64,000 nucleotides of DNA from Saccharothrix sp. NRRL B-16314 (GTDB taxonomy: Bacteria > Actinomycetota > Actinomycetes > Mycobacteriales > Pseudonocardiaceae), in the NCBI RefSeq assembly GCF_000716595.1, contig NZ_JNXC01000020.1:66151-130150 (forward strand), read 5' to 3'. This document shows, piece by piece, positions 45,995-57,555 of this stretch. Position numbers and translations under genes: made by a program. How positions within the stretch are numbered: position 1 is the first letter of the stretch; every line of letters begins with the position of its first letter. The notes under the pieces are model-generated. The model had not been told where the DNA came from. It saw only the letters and a program-made list of their open reading frames with translations, and did no database searches.

Positions 45995-46369
45995 GTGGAC
46001 GAGACGGAGCGGGCGGCCCGACGGGTCGCGAACACCGGGCGGCAGGTCGCCGAGCACGCGGCGCGCACCGGGCCGGTGCTCGGCCGCGCGTCGTCGCCGG
46101 ACGGCGCGGTCACGGTCGTGGCGGCGCCCGGCGGCCCGCCGCAGGAGGTGCGGATCGCGCCCGGGGCGTTGACCATGGGGCCGCGGGCGTTGGCGGACGA
46201 GATCCTGCGCGTGTCGGCGCGGGCGTCCCGTGACGCCGCCACGCGGCTGCACCGGACGGTGGAACGGGTGGCCGATCCGGCGACCGTGCGGGCGTTGACC
46301 GAGATCGGCTTCGAACGAGGTCCGGACGACGACGATTTCGGCGGCTCGTACCTGAGGGGTTCGCGGTGA
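45995..46369 (+). CDS. YbaB/EbfC-like protein (EspL-type)
   Basis: 124 residues. Central YbaB-type core (SPDGAVTVVAAPGGPPQEVR, IAPGALTMGPRALADEILRV) followed by a helix and an acidic/Gly tail. YbaB-like proteins occur in ESX loci (EspL) and are thought to be chaperone- or nucleoid-like. GTG 45995 is 4 nt after the NlpC/P60 stop. The stop overlaps the next start by 4 nt. Confidence 0.75.
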   Translation: MDETERAARRVANTGRQVAEHAARTGPVLGRASSPDGAVTVVAAPGGPPQEVRIAPGALTMGPRALADEILRVSARASRDAATRLHRTVERVADPATVRALTEIGFERGPDDDDFGGSYLRGSR

Positions 46370-46908
46370 CGCAGGAGCAACGACTCTCGGCGGCCGAAGG
46401 GCTGACCGAGCTGCTGGCCCGGACGACCGGCTCGGCCGAGCACCCGACCGGCCTGGTCCGCGCCACGGCGACCGCGACGGGTGAGCTGAAGGCGCTCGAC
46501 CTGCACCCGAACGCGTTGGCGCAGGGACCGGACGCGGTCGGCAGACTGGTCGTGGAGACGGCCCGGCTGGCGACCGACGCGGCCGTGCAGACCGGCTACA
46601 ACGAGCTGGCCAAGTCGTTGGGCGACGGCATGGCCATGGCGGTGGAGGCCTTCGCCGGCCCGCCACCCCTGAAGGCCGCGCCCGTTCCCACGGCTCCCGT
46701 GCCTGCGGTTCCCGTGCCGACGACCACCGGCGCGCACCAGGCCGGACGGGGTGAACAGGCCCGGCCGGCAGCACCTCCGCGCGCCGCCGGACCACCCGCG
46801 CCGCCGTGGGCCGGGCAGCGGCAGGGCCGGCCCGCGGCCCGCCCGGAGCCCGTTGAAACGGACGACGACGACTACTTCGCCGACCCTTTCCGTGGTCAAC
46901 GGCAGTAG
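46366..46908 (+). CDS. YbaB/EbfC-like protein with Pro-rich tail
   Basis: 180 residues. YbaB-like core about 1-95 (VRATATATGELKALDLHPNA, LVVETARLATDAAVQTGYNE), then a Pro/Ala-rich disordered tail ending in an acidic cluster ETDDDDYFADPF. GTG overlaps the preceding stop (GTGA). Together with its neighbour, probably a heteromeric EspL-like pair for the type VII-like substrates upstream (inference). Confidence 0.7.
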   Translation: MTQEQRLSAAEGLTELLARTTGSAEHPTGLVRATATATGELKALDLHPNALAQGPDAVGRLVVETARLATDAAVQTGYNELAKSLGDGMAMAVEAFAGPPPLKAAPVPTAPVPAVPVPTTTGAHQAGRGEQARPAAPPRAAGPPAPPWAGQRQGRPAARPEPVETDDDDYFADPFRGQRQ

Positions 46909-46924
46909 TGCGTGATCGACCCCG

Positions 46925-46930
46925 TACTCT
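46925..46930 (+). promoter_or_regulatory. -10 element before acidic conserved protein
   Basis: TACTCT about 44 nt before the ATG at 46974; separates this gene from the type VII cluster. Leader includes GGGAGG near the start. Confidence 0.4.
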
Positions 46931-46973
46931 TGCCACCGCATCGCAAAGGGGCATGGCGTGACCGGGAGGTCGG

Positions 46974-48194
46974 ATGGCACAGGACATCGTCCCGATCGAG
47001 CTGGGGCTCACTCAGGGTGATGTGGTCACCCTTTGGGCTCCGCGCTGGCGGGAAGAGGGCGAGGAGTGGGAGGCATTCCTCGGCCACGAGGAGGACCTGT
47101 ACGCCTTTCCGGATGCCGCGCACCTGGCGGCGTTCGTGCGCAAGGCCGAAGAGCACGACCTGACCGACCACCCGGCGTGGCACGTGGTGCCGGCGCTGTC
47201 GGTCGGCGAGCTGTCGCCGGACGACAACCACCAGTTCGACCTGGTCGGCGTGCCGGAGCTGGTCGCCGAGGAGCCCGACACCTGGGTCATCGGCGAGCTG
47301 GCCGACGTGGTCTCGATCGTGCGTTCGCTGGCCGACGTGTGCGACCTGGAGAAGGTGCACGAGATCCTGGACTCGGCGGAGGGCTTCTCGCTGCTGCCGC
47401 AGGGCACGCTGCCGTTCACCGGCCGCGAGGGTCAGGCGCTGTGGACCGAGATCGCCGAGGTCGTCTCCGAGAAGTGGGACGAGGTCCTCGACGCGATCGA
47501 CGAGGTCGTGAACACGCCGGACGTCGACGGGACCGAGCTGAAGGCCGCCCAGGAGGAGTTGGCCGCCTTCGAGGAGGCCAACGCCGCGGCGGCCGTCGCC
47601 AAGTCCAAGTCCGACTCCGAGGAGGACGACGAGGACGGCGAGCCGGTCGGGTTCTGGGCCGAGGTCGGCATCGACCCGATCAAGATCATCAGTGGCGCGG
47701 GCGAGTACTACACGCTGCGCTGCTACATGGACGACCAGCCGGTGTTCCTCGGTCGCAAGGGCAAGATCGACGTGTTCGGCTCGCCGCGCGCGTTGGCCCG
47801 GTTCATCGTCGAGGCCGACGACAACGACCTGGCCGAGGTGTCGACCTGGGGCGAGCTGGTGACCAAGGCGACCGGCGGCGACCTGGAGGTCGAGGTCGAC
47901 CCGGACAACGTCTACGTGCTCACCGGCCTGGACGAGGACATCGCCGACGGCCCGGACGGCATCGACCCGACGCAGCTCGACCTCGTGGTGGAGCTGCTGG
48001 AGGACGCGGGTGAGTGGGCGAACGACGACACCGTGAAGGTGGCGCTGAACCAGTCCGAGCGGCTGGGGTGGCTCGTGTCGTACGTGCTCAAGCCCGACCC
48101 CACCCGGTTGGCGCCCAGCGCGCCGTTCGACGACGAGCAGGTGGCGTGGCGCAACCTCGTGGCGTCGTTCGAGGACCGGCTCAAGGTGCACTAG
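46974..48194 (+). CDS. Conserved acidic actinobacterial protein
   Basis: 406 residues, strongly acidic, no signal peptide. Two similar halves: an N-terminal domain (LWAPRWREEGEEWEAFLGHE, YAFPDAAHLAAFV) and a C-terminal one (VFLGRKGKIDVFGSPRALAR, FIVEADDNDLAEVSTW), joined by an Asp/Glu-rich linker near 205-225, suggesting internal duplication. Homologues are often labelled 'primosomal protein' without experimental support. Its place, just upstream of and convergent with add, matches the Rv3311 slot in M. tuberculosis. Shine-Dalgarno GGGAGG precedes ATG 46974. Confidence 0.8.
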   Translation: MAQDIVPIELGLTQGDVVTLWAPRWREEGEEWEAFLGHEEDLYAFPDAAHLAAFVRKAEEHDLTDHPAWHVVPALSVGELSPDDNHQFDLVGVPELVAEEPDTWVIGELADVVSIVRSLADVCDLEKVHEILDSAEGFSLLPQGTLPFTGREGQALWTEIAEVVSEKWDEVLDAIDEVVNTPDVDGTELKAAQEELAAFEEANAAAAVAKSKSDSEEDDEDGEPVGFWAEVGIDPIKIISGAGEYYTLRCYMDDQPVFLGRKGKIDVFGSPRALARFIVEADDNDLAEVSTWGELVTKATGGDLEVEVDPDNVYVLTGLDEDIADGPDGIDPTQLDLVVELLEDAGEWANDDTVKVALNQSERLGWLVSYVLKPDPTRLAPSAPFDDEQVAWRNLVASFEDRLKVH

Positions 48195-48213
48195 CACCGG
48201 CAAGCGTTGAAGC

Positions 48214-48252
48214 GCAGAGGTCGCGGGTCTCCTAGGAGCCCGCGACCTCTGC
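48214..48252. terminator. Strong bidirectional terminator between convergent genes
   Basis: 14-bp perfect stem GCAGAGGTCGCGGG/CCCGCGACCTCTGC, with an inner CTCC-TA-GGAG stem in the loop, followed on the plus strand by TTTGT. Serves the acidic-protein gene and adenosine deaminase. Confidence 0.85.
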
Positions 48253-48277
48253 TTTGTGGTGGTGCCGCGCTGTGGTG

Positions 48278-49342
48278 CTACTGCTGGAGAGCGGCGTACG
48301 CGGGCTCGATGACGTCCTGGATCAGGGCGCGGCGCTCGTCGTGCGTGATGAACGCGGCCTTCGCGGCGTTGACGGTGACCTTGCGCAGGTCGTCCCAGCC
48401 GAAGCCGAAGTGCTCGACCACGGTGGCGAACTCGCTCGTCATCGACACCTGGCTCATCAGCCGGTTGTCGGTGTTCACGGTGACCCGGAAGCCCAGGTCG
48501 GCCATCCGCCGCAGCGGGTGCTCGGCCAGTGACGCCACCGCGCCGGTGTGCACGTTCGACGTCGGGCACATCTCCAGCGCGATGCGCCGGTCCCGCACGT
48601 AGGCCGCGAGGTGGCCGACCTCGTCGCCCTTGATGTCCTCGGCCAGCCGCACGCCGTGGCCCAGCCGCTCCGCGCCCGCGAGCTGCACGGCCTCCCAGGC
48701 CGACTCGGCGCCCGACGCCTCGGCGGCGTGGATGGTGAAGTGCGCGTTCTGCTGCCGCAGGTACTCGAACGCGGACAGCTCCTTGCTGGGCGGGAACCCG
48801 ATCTCGGGGCCCGCGATGTCGAAGCCGACCACGCCCGCGTCCCGGTAGCGGACCACCAGGTCGGCGATGCGCTGCCAGCCGTCGTTCTGGCGCATCGCGC
48901 AGAGCAGCGTGCCGACCTTGATCCGACCGCCGGACGCGGCCTCGCCCAGGCGGAAGCCCTCCTGCACGGCCTCGACGGCCTGGTCCAGGCTCAGGCCCTT
49001 CTCGGTGAACAGCTCCGGGGCGTAGCGGATCTCGGCGTACACGACGCCGTCGTCGGCGAGGTCCTGCACGGCTTCGGAGGCGACGCGGACCAGCGCGGCC
49101 TCGTCCTGCATGACGCCGCAGGTGTGGGCGAAGCCCTCGAGGTAGCGGACCAGCGAGCCGGAGTTGGCGTTGTCTCGGAACCAGGCGCCCAGCGCCACCG
49201 GGTCGGTGGTGGGAAGGCCCTGGTGGCCACAGGCTTCGGCGAGTTCGATCACCGTCTGGGGGCGGAGGCCACCGTCGAGGTGGTCGTGCAGCAGCACCTT
49301 GGGTGCGCTGCGGAGGGCCTCCTGGGTAAGCGGGGTCGACAT
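48278..49342 (-). CDS. add: Adenosine deaminase
   Basis: Deaminates (deoxy)adenosine to (deoxy)inosine. 354 residues. Zinc and catalytic motifs: [10 protein letters not shown] near residue 19, [16 protein letters not shown], and [11 protein letters not shown] start is preceded by ACGGTGACG rather than a clear Shine-Dalgarno, with TATACG nearby. Convergent with the acidic-protein gene. Links imported or internal adenosine to PNP. Confidence 0.97.
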   Translation of the reverse strand: MSTPLTQEALRSAPKVLLHDHLDGGLRPQTVIELAEACGHQGLPTTDPVALGAWFRDNANSGSLVRYLEGFAHTCGVMQDEAALVRVASEAVQDLADDGVVYAEIRYAPELFTEKGLSLDQAVEAVQEGFRLGEAASGGRIKVGTLLCAMRQNDGWQRIADLVVRYRDAGVVGFDIAGPEIGFPPSKELSAFEYLRQQNAHFTIHAAEASGAESAWEAVQLAGAERLGHGVRLAEDIKGDEVGHLAAYVRDRRIALEMCPTSNVHTGAVASLAEHPLRRMADLGFRVTVNTDNRLMSQVSMTSEFATVVEHFGFGWDDLRKVTVNAAKAAFITHDERRALIQDVIEPAYAALQQ

Positions 49343-49714
49343 GGTCGTCACCGTATACCGGTGGCACGGCGTGCCGTTCCGCGACGGAATGATCTTGTCA
49401 AGGTATGATCGGCGCGGTGTCACGCGATGTGTGCAGAACCACTCGCTTGGACGCCCTCTCACCGTTGTGCACTCGTGATGCAGAACTTTCCGCTACCGCT
49501 ACCACGGCTTTAGTCACTCGCACGGCGGATGCTCACGCGATGCGCTCACGAGCCTGCTACCCGTTACCTCCAGGTCGTGTCGCTCGTTGTCACTCGAACG
49601 GACTACGCGCAAGGCCGGTACGGGCGGCCCCTGACGGGGGGCGCTACTGCGCACCACCCCAACCTGGCTAGGCTCCCGGAGGTCTCCCCTCCCCTGGACG
49701 AAGGCACCCGAGCC
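49343..49714. other. 372-bp intergenic region
   Basis: Between divergent add and the coiled-coil gene. No confident ORF. A TAGGCT -10 candidate lies at 49669-49674 for the downstream gene; TATGAT near 49402 resembles a -10 but has no matching -35. No tRNA or riboswitch recognised. Confidence 0.5.
49669..49674 (+). promoter_or_regulatory. -10 element of coiled-coil gene promoter
   Basis: TAGGCT, with a ~40-nt leader to the GTG at 49715. Confidence 0.4.
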
Positions 49715-50947
49715 GTGAACGAGAACAACAACTCCACGATGTCCTTCGATCGGATGCGCAACATGCTCACGCGCGCCGCGGAGATTCGTGAGAGCGAACA
49801 GCAGCAGATCTTCGACGCACTGGACGAGATCCACGCGAGGATGTCCCCGCTCGAATCGCTGGGTTCCGTTCGCAAGCGCCTGTCCGAGCTGCCCGACCGG
49901 AACGAGGTCAGCGTGCTGGCCGAGCGCCTGGACGAGGCGCTGGCGAGGTTGGAGGCGCAGGACAACGCGGTCCAGGGCATCGGGCGGGCCGTCGAAGGCC
50001 TGGTCGACAAGCTGGCCAAGCCGTTCGCGCAGCTCGACGGTCGGCTCGACGGGGTGGCGGGCCGGTTCGAGGGTGTCGCCGGGCGGATGGACGGGCTGGA
50101 GGACAAGCTCTCCCACATCCACAAGCGCCTCGACGACCTCGACGGGCACCTGGACAAGCAGGACGGCAAGGTCGAGCAGGTGCCGGCGGCGGTGACCGGA
50201 CCGCTGCGCGAGCGGATCGAGGCGCTGGAAGTCGCGCTGCGCGGGCGTCTGGACGAGGTGGACGAGGGCGTCCACGAGCACCTGGACGGCACGCGCGAGG
50301 CGTTGCAGCGCTCGGTGACGGAGTCGGGCAGCACCCTGCACGGCAAGCTGGACGAGACGCGGGAAAGCCTCAACACCACGCGGGACGGGCTGCAGGCGGC
50401 GCTCACCGAGACGCGCGACTCGCTCACGGCGTCGTTGACGGACACGCGCACGACGATGAACGGCAAGCTGGACGAGGCCCGCGAGGCGCTGCACGCGGCG
50501 CTGGACGAGACCCGCGACCAGGTCGACGCGACGGACCGGCTGGAGGCGCTGGCGCAGCGCTTGGAGCAGGTCACGTCCCGCCTCGACACGATGACCACGC
50601 GCCTCGACTCGGTCGAGGACGACTTCGCGGCGCGGCTCGGCGAGCTGTCCGGTGTGGTGGAGCAGGGGATCGCCAAGGTCGAGGGCACCCTGTCCACGCG
50701 GCCGGACACGGAATCGCTGGCCGGGCTGGTGCGCAAGAGCAACCAGGAGTCGGAGCAGCGCATCGGCGGGCAGCTGGACGAGGCGATGGCGACGTTCGCC
50801 GAGCTGATCCTCGGCGGCGGCTCCCCCACCCCGCCCCCGCCACCCACCGCCCTGCCCCGGCCGCAGCGGCGGACCCGGAAGAACGGTCCGAAGTCGAACG
50901 ACAACCGGAACGTGGACGACGACGACCTGGCTGCCGAAGGCGCCTGA
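49715..50947 (+). CDS. Long coiled-coil protein
   Basis: 410 residues, almost entirely predicted helix: heptad-rich segments (RLDEALARLEAQDNAVQGIG, KRLDDLDGHLDKQDGKVEQV) and an apolipoprotein-like repeat zone around 200-290 with recurring 11-mers such as GKLDETRESL and ALTETRDSL. No membrane helix or signal peptide. The C-terminus has a Pro run, a basic patch (PQRRTRKNG) and an acidic end. May be a cytoskeletal or scaffold protein. GTG 49715 with GACGAAGG upstream; function unknown. Confidence 0.8.
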   Translation: MNENNNSTMSFDRMRNMLTRAAEIRESEQQQIFDALDEIHARMSPLESLGSVRKRLSELPDRNEVSVLAERLDEALARLEAQDNAVQGIGRAVEGLVDKLAKPFAQLDGRLDGVAGRFEGVAGRMDGLEDKLSHIHKRLDDLDGHLDKQDGKVEQVPAAVTGPLRERIEALEVALRGRLDEVDEGVHEHLDGTREALQRSVTESGSTLHGKLDETRESLNTTRDGLQAALTETRDSLTASLTDTRTTMNGKLDEAREALHAALDETRDQVDATDRLEALAQRLEQVTSRLDTMTTRLDSVEDDFAARLGELSGVVEQGIAKVEGTLSTRPDTESLAGLVRKSNQESEQRIGGQLDEAMATFAELILGGGSPTPPPPPTALPRPQRRTRKNGPKSNDNRNVDDDDLAAEGA

Positions 50948-50958
50948 TCACCGACGCC

Positions 50959-50997
50959 GACAAGGCCCGGTCCGCATCGTGCGGGCCGGGCCTTGTC
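50959..50997. terminator. Bidirectional terminator
   Basis: 12-bp stem GACAAGGCCCGG/CCGGGCCTTGTC with an inner CCGCA/TGCGG stem. Sits between convergent coiled-coil and antitoxin genes. Confidence 0.8.
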
Positions 50998-51024
50998 GAT
51001 GTCGTGAGCCGATCGGGTCCGAAC

Positions 51025-51525
51025 TCAGCCCTTTCGCGCCTCTCTCCGACGAGTGCCGGTGGACGCGCTCCCCTTCGCATCCTGCGCTGAAGCCACCGTC
51101 CGCCGCGTCCTCCCCCGATGTGCGGAAGACTTCGCCTTCGAGCCGGATGTCGGCTCTCGCCTCTCCGGACGTGGCCGGGCAGCCTCCTCGGACCGCTCGA
51201 CGACGGCAGCCTCGATGCGGGCCAATCGCTCGTCGATTCGGGCGAGCTCCTCGCTTTCGGCGAGACGCACACCGTTGACGGCGTGCTCGATGATCTCCCG
51301 GACCAACGCCGTGTAACGCATGCCTCGTGATGTGGCGAGCGCCTTCAGCGCGTCGACGACCTCACCGGGCAACCGGAGTGATGTGGTCTGCATCGGACGC
51401 GGATCGGCCCATTCGCCATGTTCCATCTCGGCCGACGTGTCATGGGCGTCGTAGTGGGCGGCCAGCGCCTCAAGGTCTCGGACCGGCCAAGGAAGGGCCT
51501 CGTTCCGCTTCACCATCGTCATCAC
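51025..51525 (-). CDS. CopG/BrnA-like antitoxin
   Basis: 166 residues. An N-terminal ~44-residue segment (LPWPVRDLEALAAHYDAHDT) is followed by a ribbon-helix-helix DNA-binding core (MQTTSLRLPGEVVDALKALA, about 45-80), then a helix and a Lys/Arg/Ser-rich tail. Typical of antitoxins partnered with BrnT/DUF497-type toxins. GTG 51525 overlaps the toxin stop; ATG 51522 and 51516 are alternatives. The toxin is interrupted, so this antitoxin may be orphaned. Confidence 0.85.
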   Translation of the reverse strand: MMTMVKRNEALPWPVRDLEALAAHYDAHDTSAEMEHGEWADPRPMQTTSLRLPGEVVDALKALATSRGMRYTALVREIIEHAVNGVRLAESEELARIDERLARIEAAVVERSEEAARPRPERREPTSGSKAKSSAHRGRTRRTVASAQDAKGSASTGTRRREARKG

Positions 51526-51824
51526 CGTGCCTTCCTCTGGAAGGTCTTCTTCTCTCTGGAAGTCATGTCCCGCGCGGTAACGATGAAAGCTTCACCGTTG
51601 TCTTCAACAGCCACTACGAGCAGGTACCGACCTGCATAGGTGCGGCCGTACATCAGGATCGTGTCGCCCTTGCCTTCGGCCTGCCATCAGGGACGTTCGA
51701 GGACCGCCTCCTTGGCCTCGTCCAGACTCACGCCGTGGTGTGCGATGTGATCAGCCGACCACGCGCTGTCTTTGACGCTCCGGAACACCCACCCAAGTGG
51801 AATACGAACGCATTGCGTTGCCAC
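51522..51824 (-). pseudogene. BrnT-like (DUF497) toxin with in-frame stop
   Basis: From GTG 51824, the frame reads a toxin-like protein (KDSAWSADHIAHHGVSLDEA, then VLERP), meets TGA at codon 46 (51689-51687), then continues in the same frame (WQAEGKGDTILMYGRTYAGR, YLLVVAVEDNGEAFIVTARD, REKKTFQRKAR) to the true stop. Both halves match the DUF497/BrnT RNase pattern, in which a GRTxxGRYL strand and TARxMTxREK end are typical. A CGA-to-TGA change would explain it. The downstream antitoxin remains open. Confidence 0.75.
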
Positions 51825-51880
51825 GGCCACCAACAGCGCGTCATGCGACGAGCCGCTCCGCGGTGTCGGTCGCGCGGGGT

Positions 51881-53154
<1,274 letters not shown>

Positions 53155-53158
<4 letters not shown>

Positions 53159-53544
53159 GGCAGGTCCTCCGGACCGAACGCGTCGGGCAGCACCGAGGTC
53201 ATCGGCAGCACGCCGGACGGCGTGTCGATCAGGCACGACCCGCCGCCGAGCTCGTAGATCACCTGGCGGCACCGGCCGCACGGCATCAGCAGGTCACCGG
53301 CGCCGCTGCGGCACGCCAGGGCCACCAGCCTGCCGCCGCCGGTCAGGAAGAACTGACCCGCCAACGTGCACTCGGCGCACAGGCCGACGCCGTAGGCGGC
53401 GTTCTCGACGTTGCAGCCGACCACGATCCGGCCGTCGTCGCACACCGCCGCCGCACCCACCCGCAACCCCGAGTACGGGCAGTAGGCGGACTGGGCGGCC
53501 TCGACGGCACGGGCCCGCAGCAGGTCCCAGTCGACGTCAACCAC
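53155..53544 (-). CDS. cdd: Cytidine deaminase
   Basis: 129 residues, the tetrameric short class. Zinc ligands in CAECTLA and PCGRCRQ, and the substrate block NVENAAYG. Deaminates (deoxy)cytidine to (deoxy)uridine. GTG 53544 overlaps the permease end by 8 nt. Followed by deoA, so cytidine can be converted to uridine and phosphorolysed. Confidence 0.97.
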
Positions 53545-54802
53545 GGCGGTACACCACCCCGTCCGCGGCGGGCATGCGCAATCGTTGGGACGCGACCGCC
53601 AGCACGATCAACGTCACCAGGTGCGGCGCGTACGTGGTCAGCTCGCTCGGCACCTCGTCCACCGAGTAGTACACGGCGTACAGGAGACCGGCGGCCAGGA
53701 TGCCGAACGCGGCGGCGAACCAGCGGCGGCGGACCAGCTGCCAGATCACGATCACGACCAGCAGCAGCACCGCGCCGTAGACCAGCGCGAGGAACGTCTT
53801 GCCACCGGACCGCAGCTGCAAGCCGTCCGCGTACCCGAACAGGGCCGCGCCGCCGAGCAGGCCACCGGGCCGCCAGTTGCCGAAGATCATCGCGGCCAGG
53901 CCGATGAACCCGCGGCCGTTGGTCTGGCCTTCGAGGTACCCGGGCTGGCCGGGGTTGAGCACGAGCGCCGCGCCGCCGATGCCGGCCAGCGCGCCGGACG
54001 CGATCACGGCGGCGTACTTGTACCGGTAGACGTTGACGCCCAGCGACTCCGCGGCCACCGGGTTCTCGCCGCACGACCGCAGCCGCAGCCCGAACCGGGT
54101 GCGCCACAGCACCAGGTAGCTGCCGACCACCAGCACGATCGCCAGCATCGTCAACGGCGACACACCGGTGACGAGGCCGCGCAGGATGCCGGCGACGTCC
54201 GACAGCCCGACCCGTTGCTGCGCCTCCAGCGACCCGAGCCAGTCCGACAGCCCGGACGCCGAGTACGTGTCGAACTTCGGCACGGACGGCGACTCGCGGG
54301 GGTTGCTCGACAGCGGGAAGAAGATCAGCGTGGACAGGTACTTGGTCAGACCGGCCCCGAGCAGGTTGATCGCCACACCGGACACGATGTGGTTCACGCC
54401 GAACGTCACGGTCGCGATCGCGTGCAGCAACCCGCCCAGCGCGCCGAACACGGCCGCCGACACGAGCGCCGCCCACGGACCCCACTGGTACCCGGCCCAC
54501 GCCGCGCCCCACGTGCCCATGATCATCATACCTTCGAGGCCGATGTTCACCACGCCCGCGCGTTCCGCCCAGAGGCCGCCGAGGGCCGCGAGCAGGATCG
54601 GCAGCGCCAGCCGCACGGCGGTCTGGATGGTGCCGGTGGAGGTCAGCTGCGGCACACCGGTCAGGTACGACGTGGTGGACAGCAGCACGACCGCGCCCGC
54701 CACGCCCAGCGCGCCGATCGCCCAACCGGGGATGCGCCGCGCCTTCCGGGGCGGCGGCACGGTCGAAGGTGCCTCTGACGGGTTCATCAAGGAAGTGCTC
54801 AT
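53537..54802 (-). CDS. Nucleoside ABC transporter permease (BMP type, second)
   Basis: 421 residues, about ten transmembrane helices and the branched-chain-amino-acid/BMP permease signature GYxxxxAAxxLGVN-like segment (LRSCGENPVAAESLGVNVYR) near residue 245. N-terminal Pro/Arg segment. ATG overlaps the first permease stop by 4 nt. Heterodimer partner of the gene upstream. Confidence 0.93.
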   Translation of the reverse strand: MSTSLMNPSEAPSTVPPPRKARRIPGWAIGALGVAGAVVLLSTTSYLTGVPQLTSTGTIQTAVRLALPILLAALGGLWAERAGVVNIGLEGMMIMGTWGAAWAGYQWGPWAALVSAAVFGALGGLLHAIATVTFGVNHIVSGVAINLLGAGLTKYLSTLIFFPLSSNPRESPSVPKFDTYSASGLSDWLGSLEAQQRVGLSDVAGILRGLVTGVSPLTMLAIVLVVGSYLVLWRTRFGLRLRSCGENPVAAESLGVNVYRYKYAAVIASGALAGIGGAALVLNPGQPGYLEGQTNGRGFIGLAAMIFGNWRPGGLLGGAALFGYADGLQLRSGGKTFLALVYGAVLLLVVIVIWQLVRRRWFAAAFGILAAGLLYAVYYSVDEVPSELTTYAPHLVTLIVLAVASQRLRMPAADGVVYRRG

Positions 54803-55868
54803 GCCGCATCCACCGTCCCGAGCTGCCGACCGACCTGCCGCTGTTGAGCGGCCAGTTCGAACCGGCGGACCACCTCGTACGCGACGACGACCGACAGCAC
54901 GATCGCCCCCTGCATGATCGTCACGATCTCCCTGGGCACCTGCACGTTGTCCAACGCCAGGCCCGACTTGTCCAGGAACGCCCACAGCAGCGCGGCGAAC
55001 GCGATTCCGCCCGGGTGGTTGCGCCCCAGCAACGCGATAGCGATGCCGGAGAAGCCGATCCCGGCCGGGAAGTTCAGGTTGTACGTGTGGTCGCGGCCCA
55101 GGATCTCGGGCATCGAGACCAGCCCGGCGATACCACCGGACAGCAGCATCGCGATCAGCACCATCTTCTTGGCGTTCACACCGCCGGCGGCGGCGGCCGT
55201 CGACGACTCGCCGGACGCCCGCAGCTCGAAGCCGAACCGGGTGCGGTTCATCATCACCCAGTAGCCGATGCCGAGCAGCGCGGCCAGGAACACCAGGCCG
55301 AACACCGTGCCGGACGAGCCGAACGAGATGCCGGGCACCCAGCCGCTGTGCGGGATCTCCGGCGTGCGGATGTTGTTGCCGCGCAACTCGCCGAACACGT
55401 CCGAGCCGATCAGGTACGCCGCCAGGCCCAGCGCCAGCCCGTTCATCATGATGGTCGAGATGACCTCGTTGACGCCGCGCGTCACCTTGAGGATCGCCGG
55501 CACCGCGGCCCACAGCGCGCCCGCGACGGCGGCCGTCAGGATGATCACCAGGGCGTGCAGGCCGGGCGGCAGCACGATCGAGCCGCCGACCACGGCCGCG
55601 ACGACCGCCGCGACCCGGTACTGGCCCTCGACACCGATGTTGAACAGGTTCATCTGGAACCCGATCGCCACCGCGAGCGCCGCGATGTAGTACGTGCCGG
55701 TGCTGTTGACGATGTCGACGGCGGTGGTGCCCTGACCGATCTGGGACAGCATCACCCCGAACGCCCGCAGCGGGTTCGCGCCGGACACCACCAGCGCGAT
55801 ACCGCACAGCAGGGCGGAGAACAGGATCGCCAGCACGGGCGGCAGGAGCTTGCCGCGCAACATTCCCA

Positions 55869-55869
<1 letters not shown>
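54799..55869 (-). CDS. Nucleoside ABC transporter permease (BMP type, first)
   Basis: 356 residues, about eight to nine helices; FNIGVEGQYRVAAVVAAVVG and ELRASGESSTAAAAGGVNAK are the family's EAA-like segments. The start overlaps the ATPase stop by one base (TAATG). Together with the ATPase and BMP lipoprotein it imports nucleosides, by analogy to BmpA/NupABC-type systems. Confidence 0.93.
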
Positions 55870-57458
<1,589 letters not shown>

Positions 57459-57499
57459 GGAAGCTCCGTCTGATCTCCGGCTGCGCCGGGGCTAACCAC

Positions 57500-57537
57500 G
57501 CACTGGGCCCCGCGAGGGTGCTCGCAGGGCCCAGTGC
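57500..57537 (-). terminator. Hairpin between bmp and ATPase genes (attenuating or 3'-stabilising)
   Basis: 11-bp stem GCACTGGGCCC/GGGCCCAGTGC with an inner GCGAG/CTCGC stem and no U-tract. Within the operon, after the BMP stop. Confidence 0.65.
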
Positions 57538-57555
57538 GCCGGAGGCCGGATGGGG

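Noticed and set aside
49343..49714. tRNA or riboswitch in the add upstream region
   Set aside because: No T-arm or acceptor pairing found by eye and no purine-aptamer core; a covariance-model search would be decisive.
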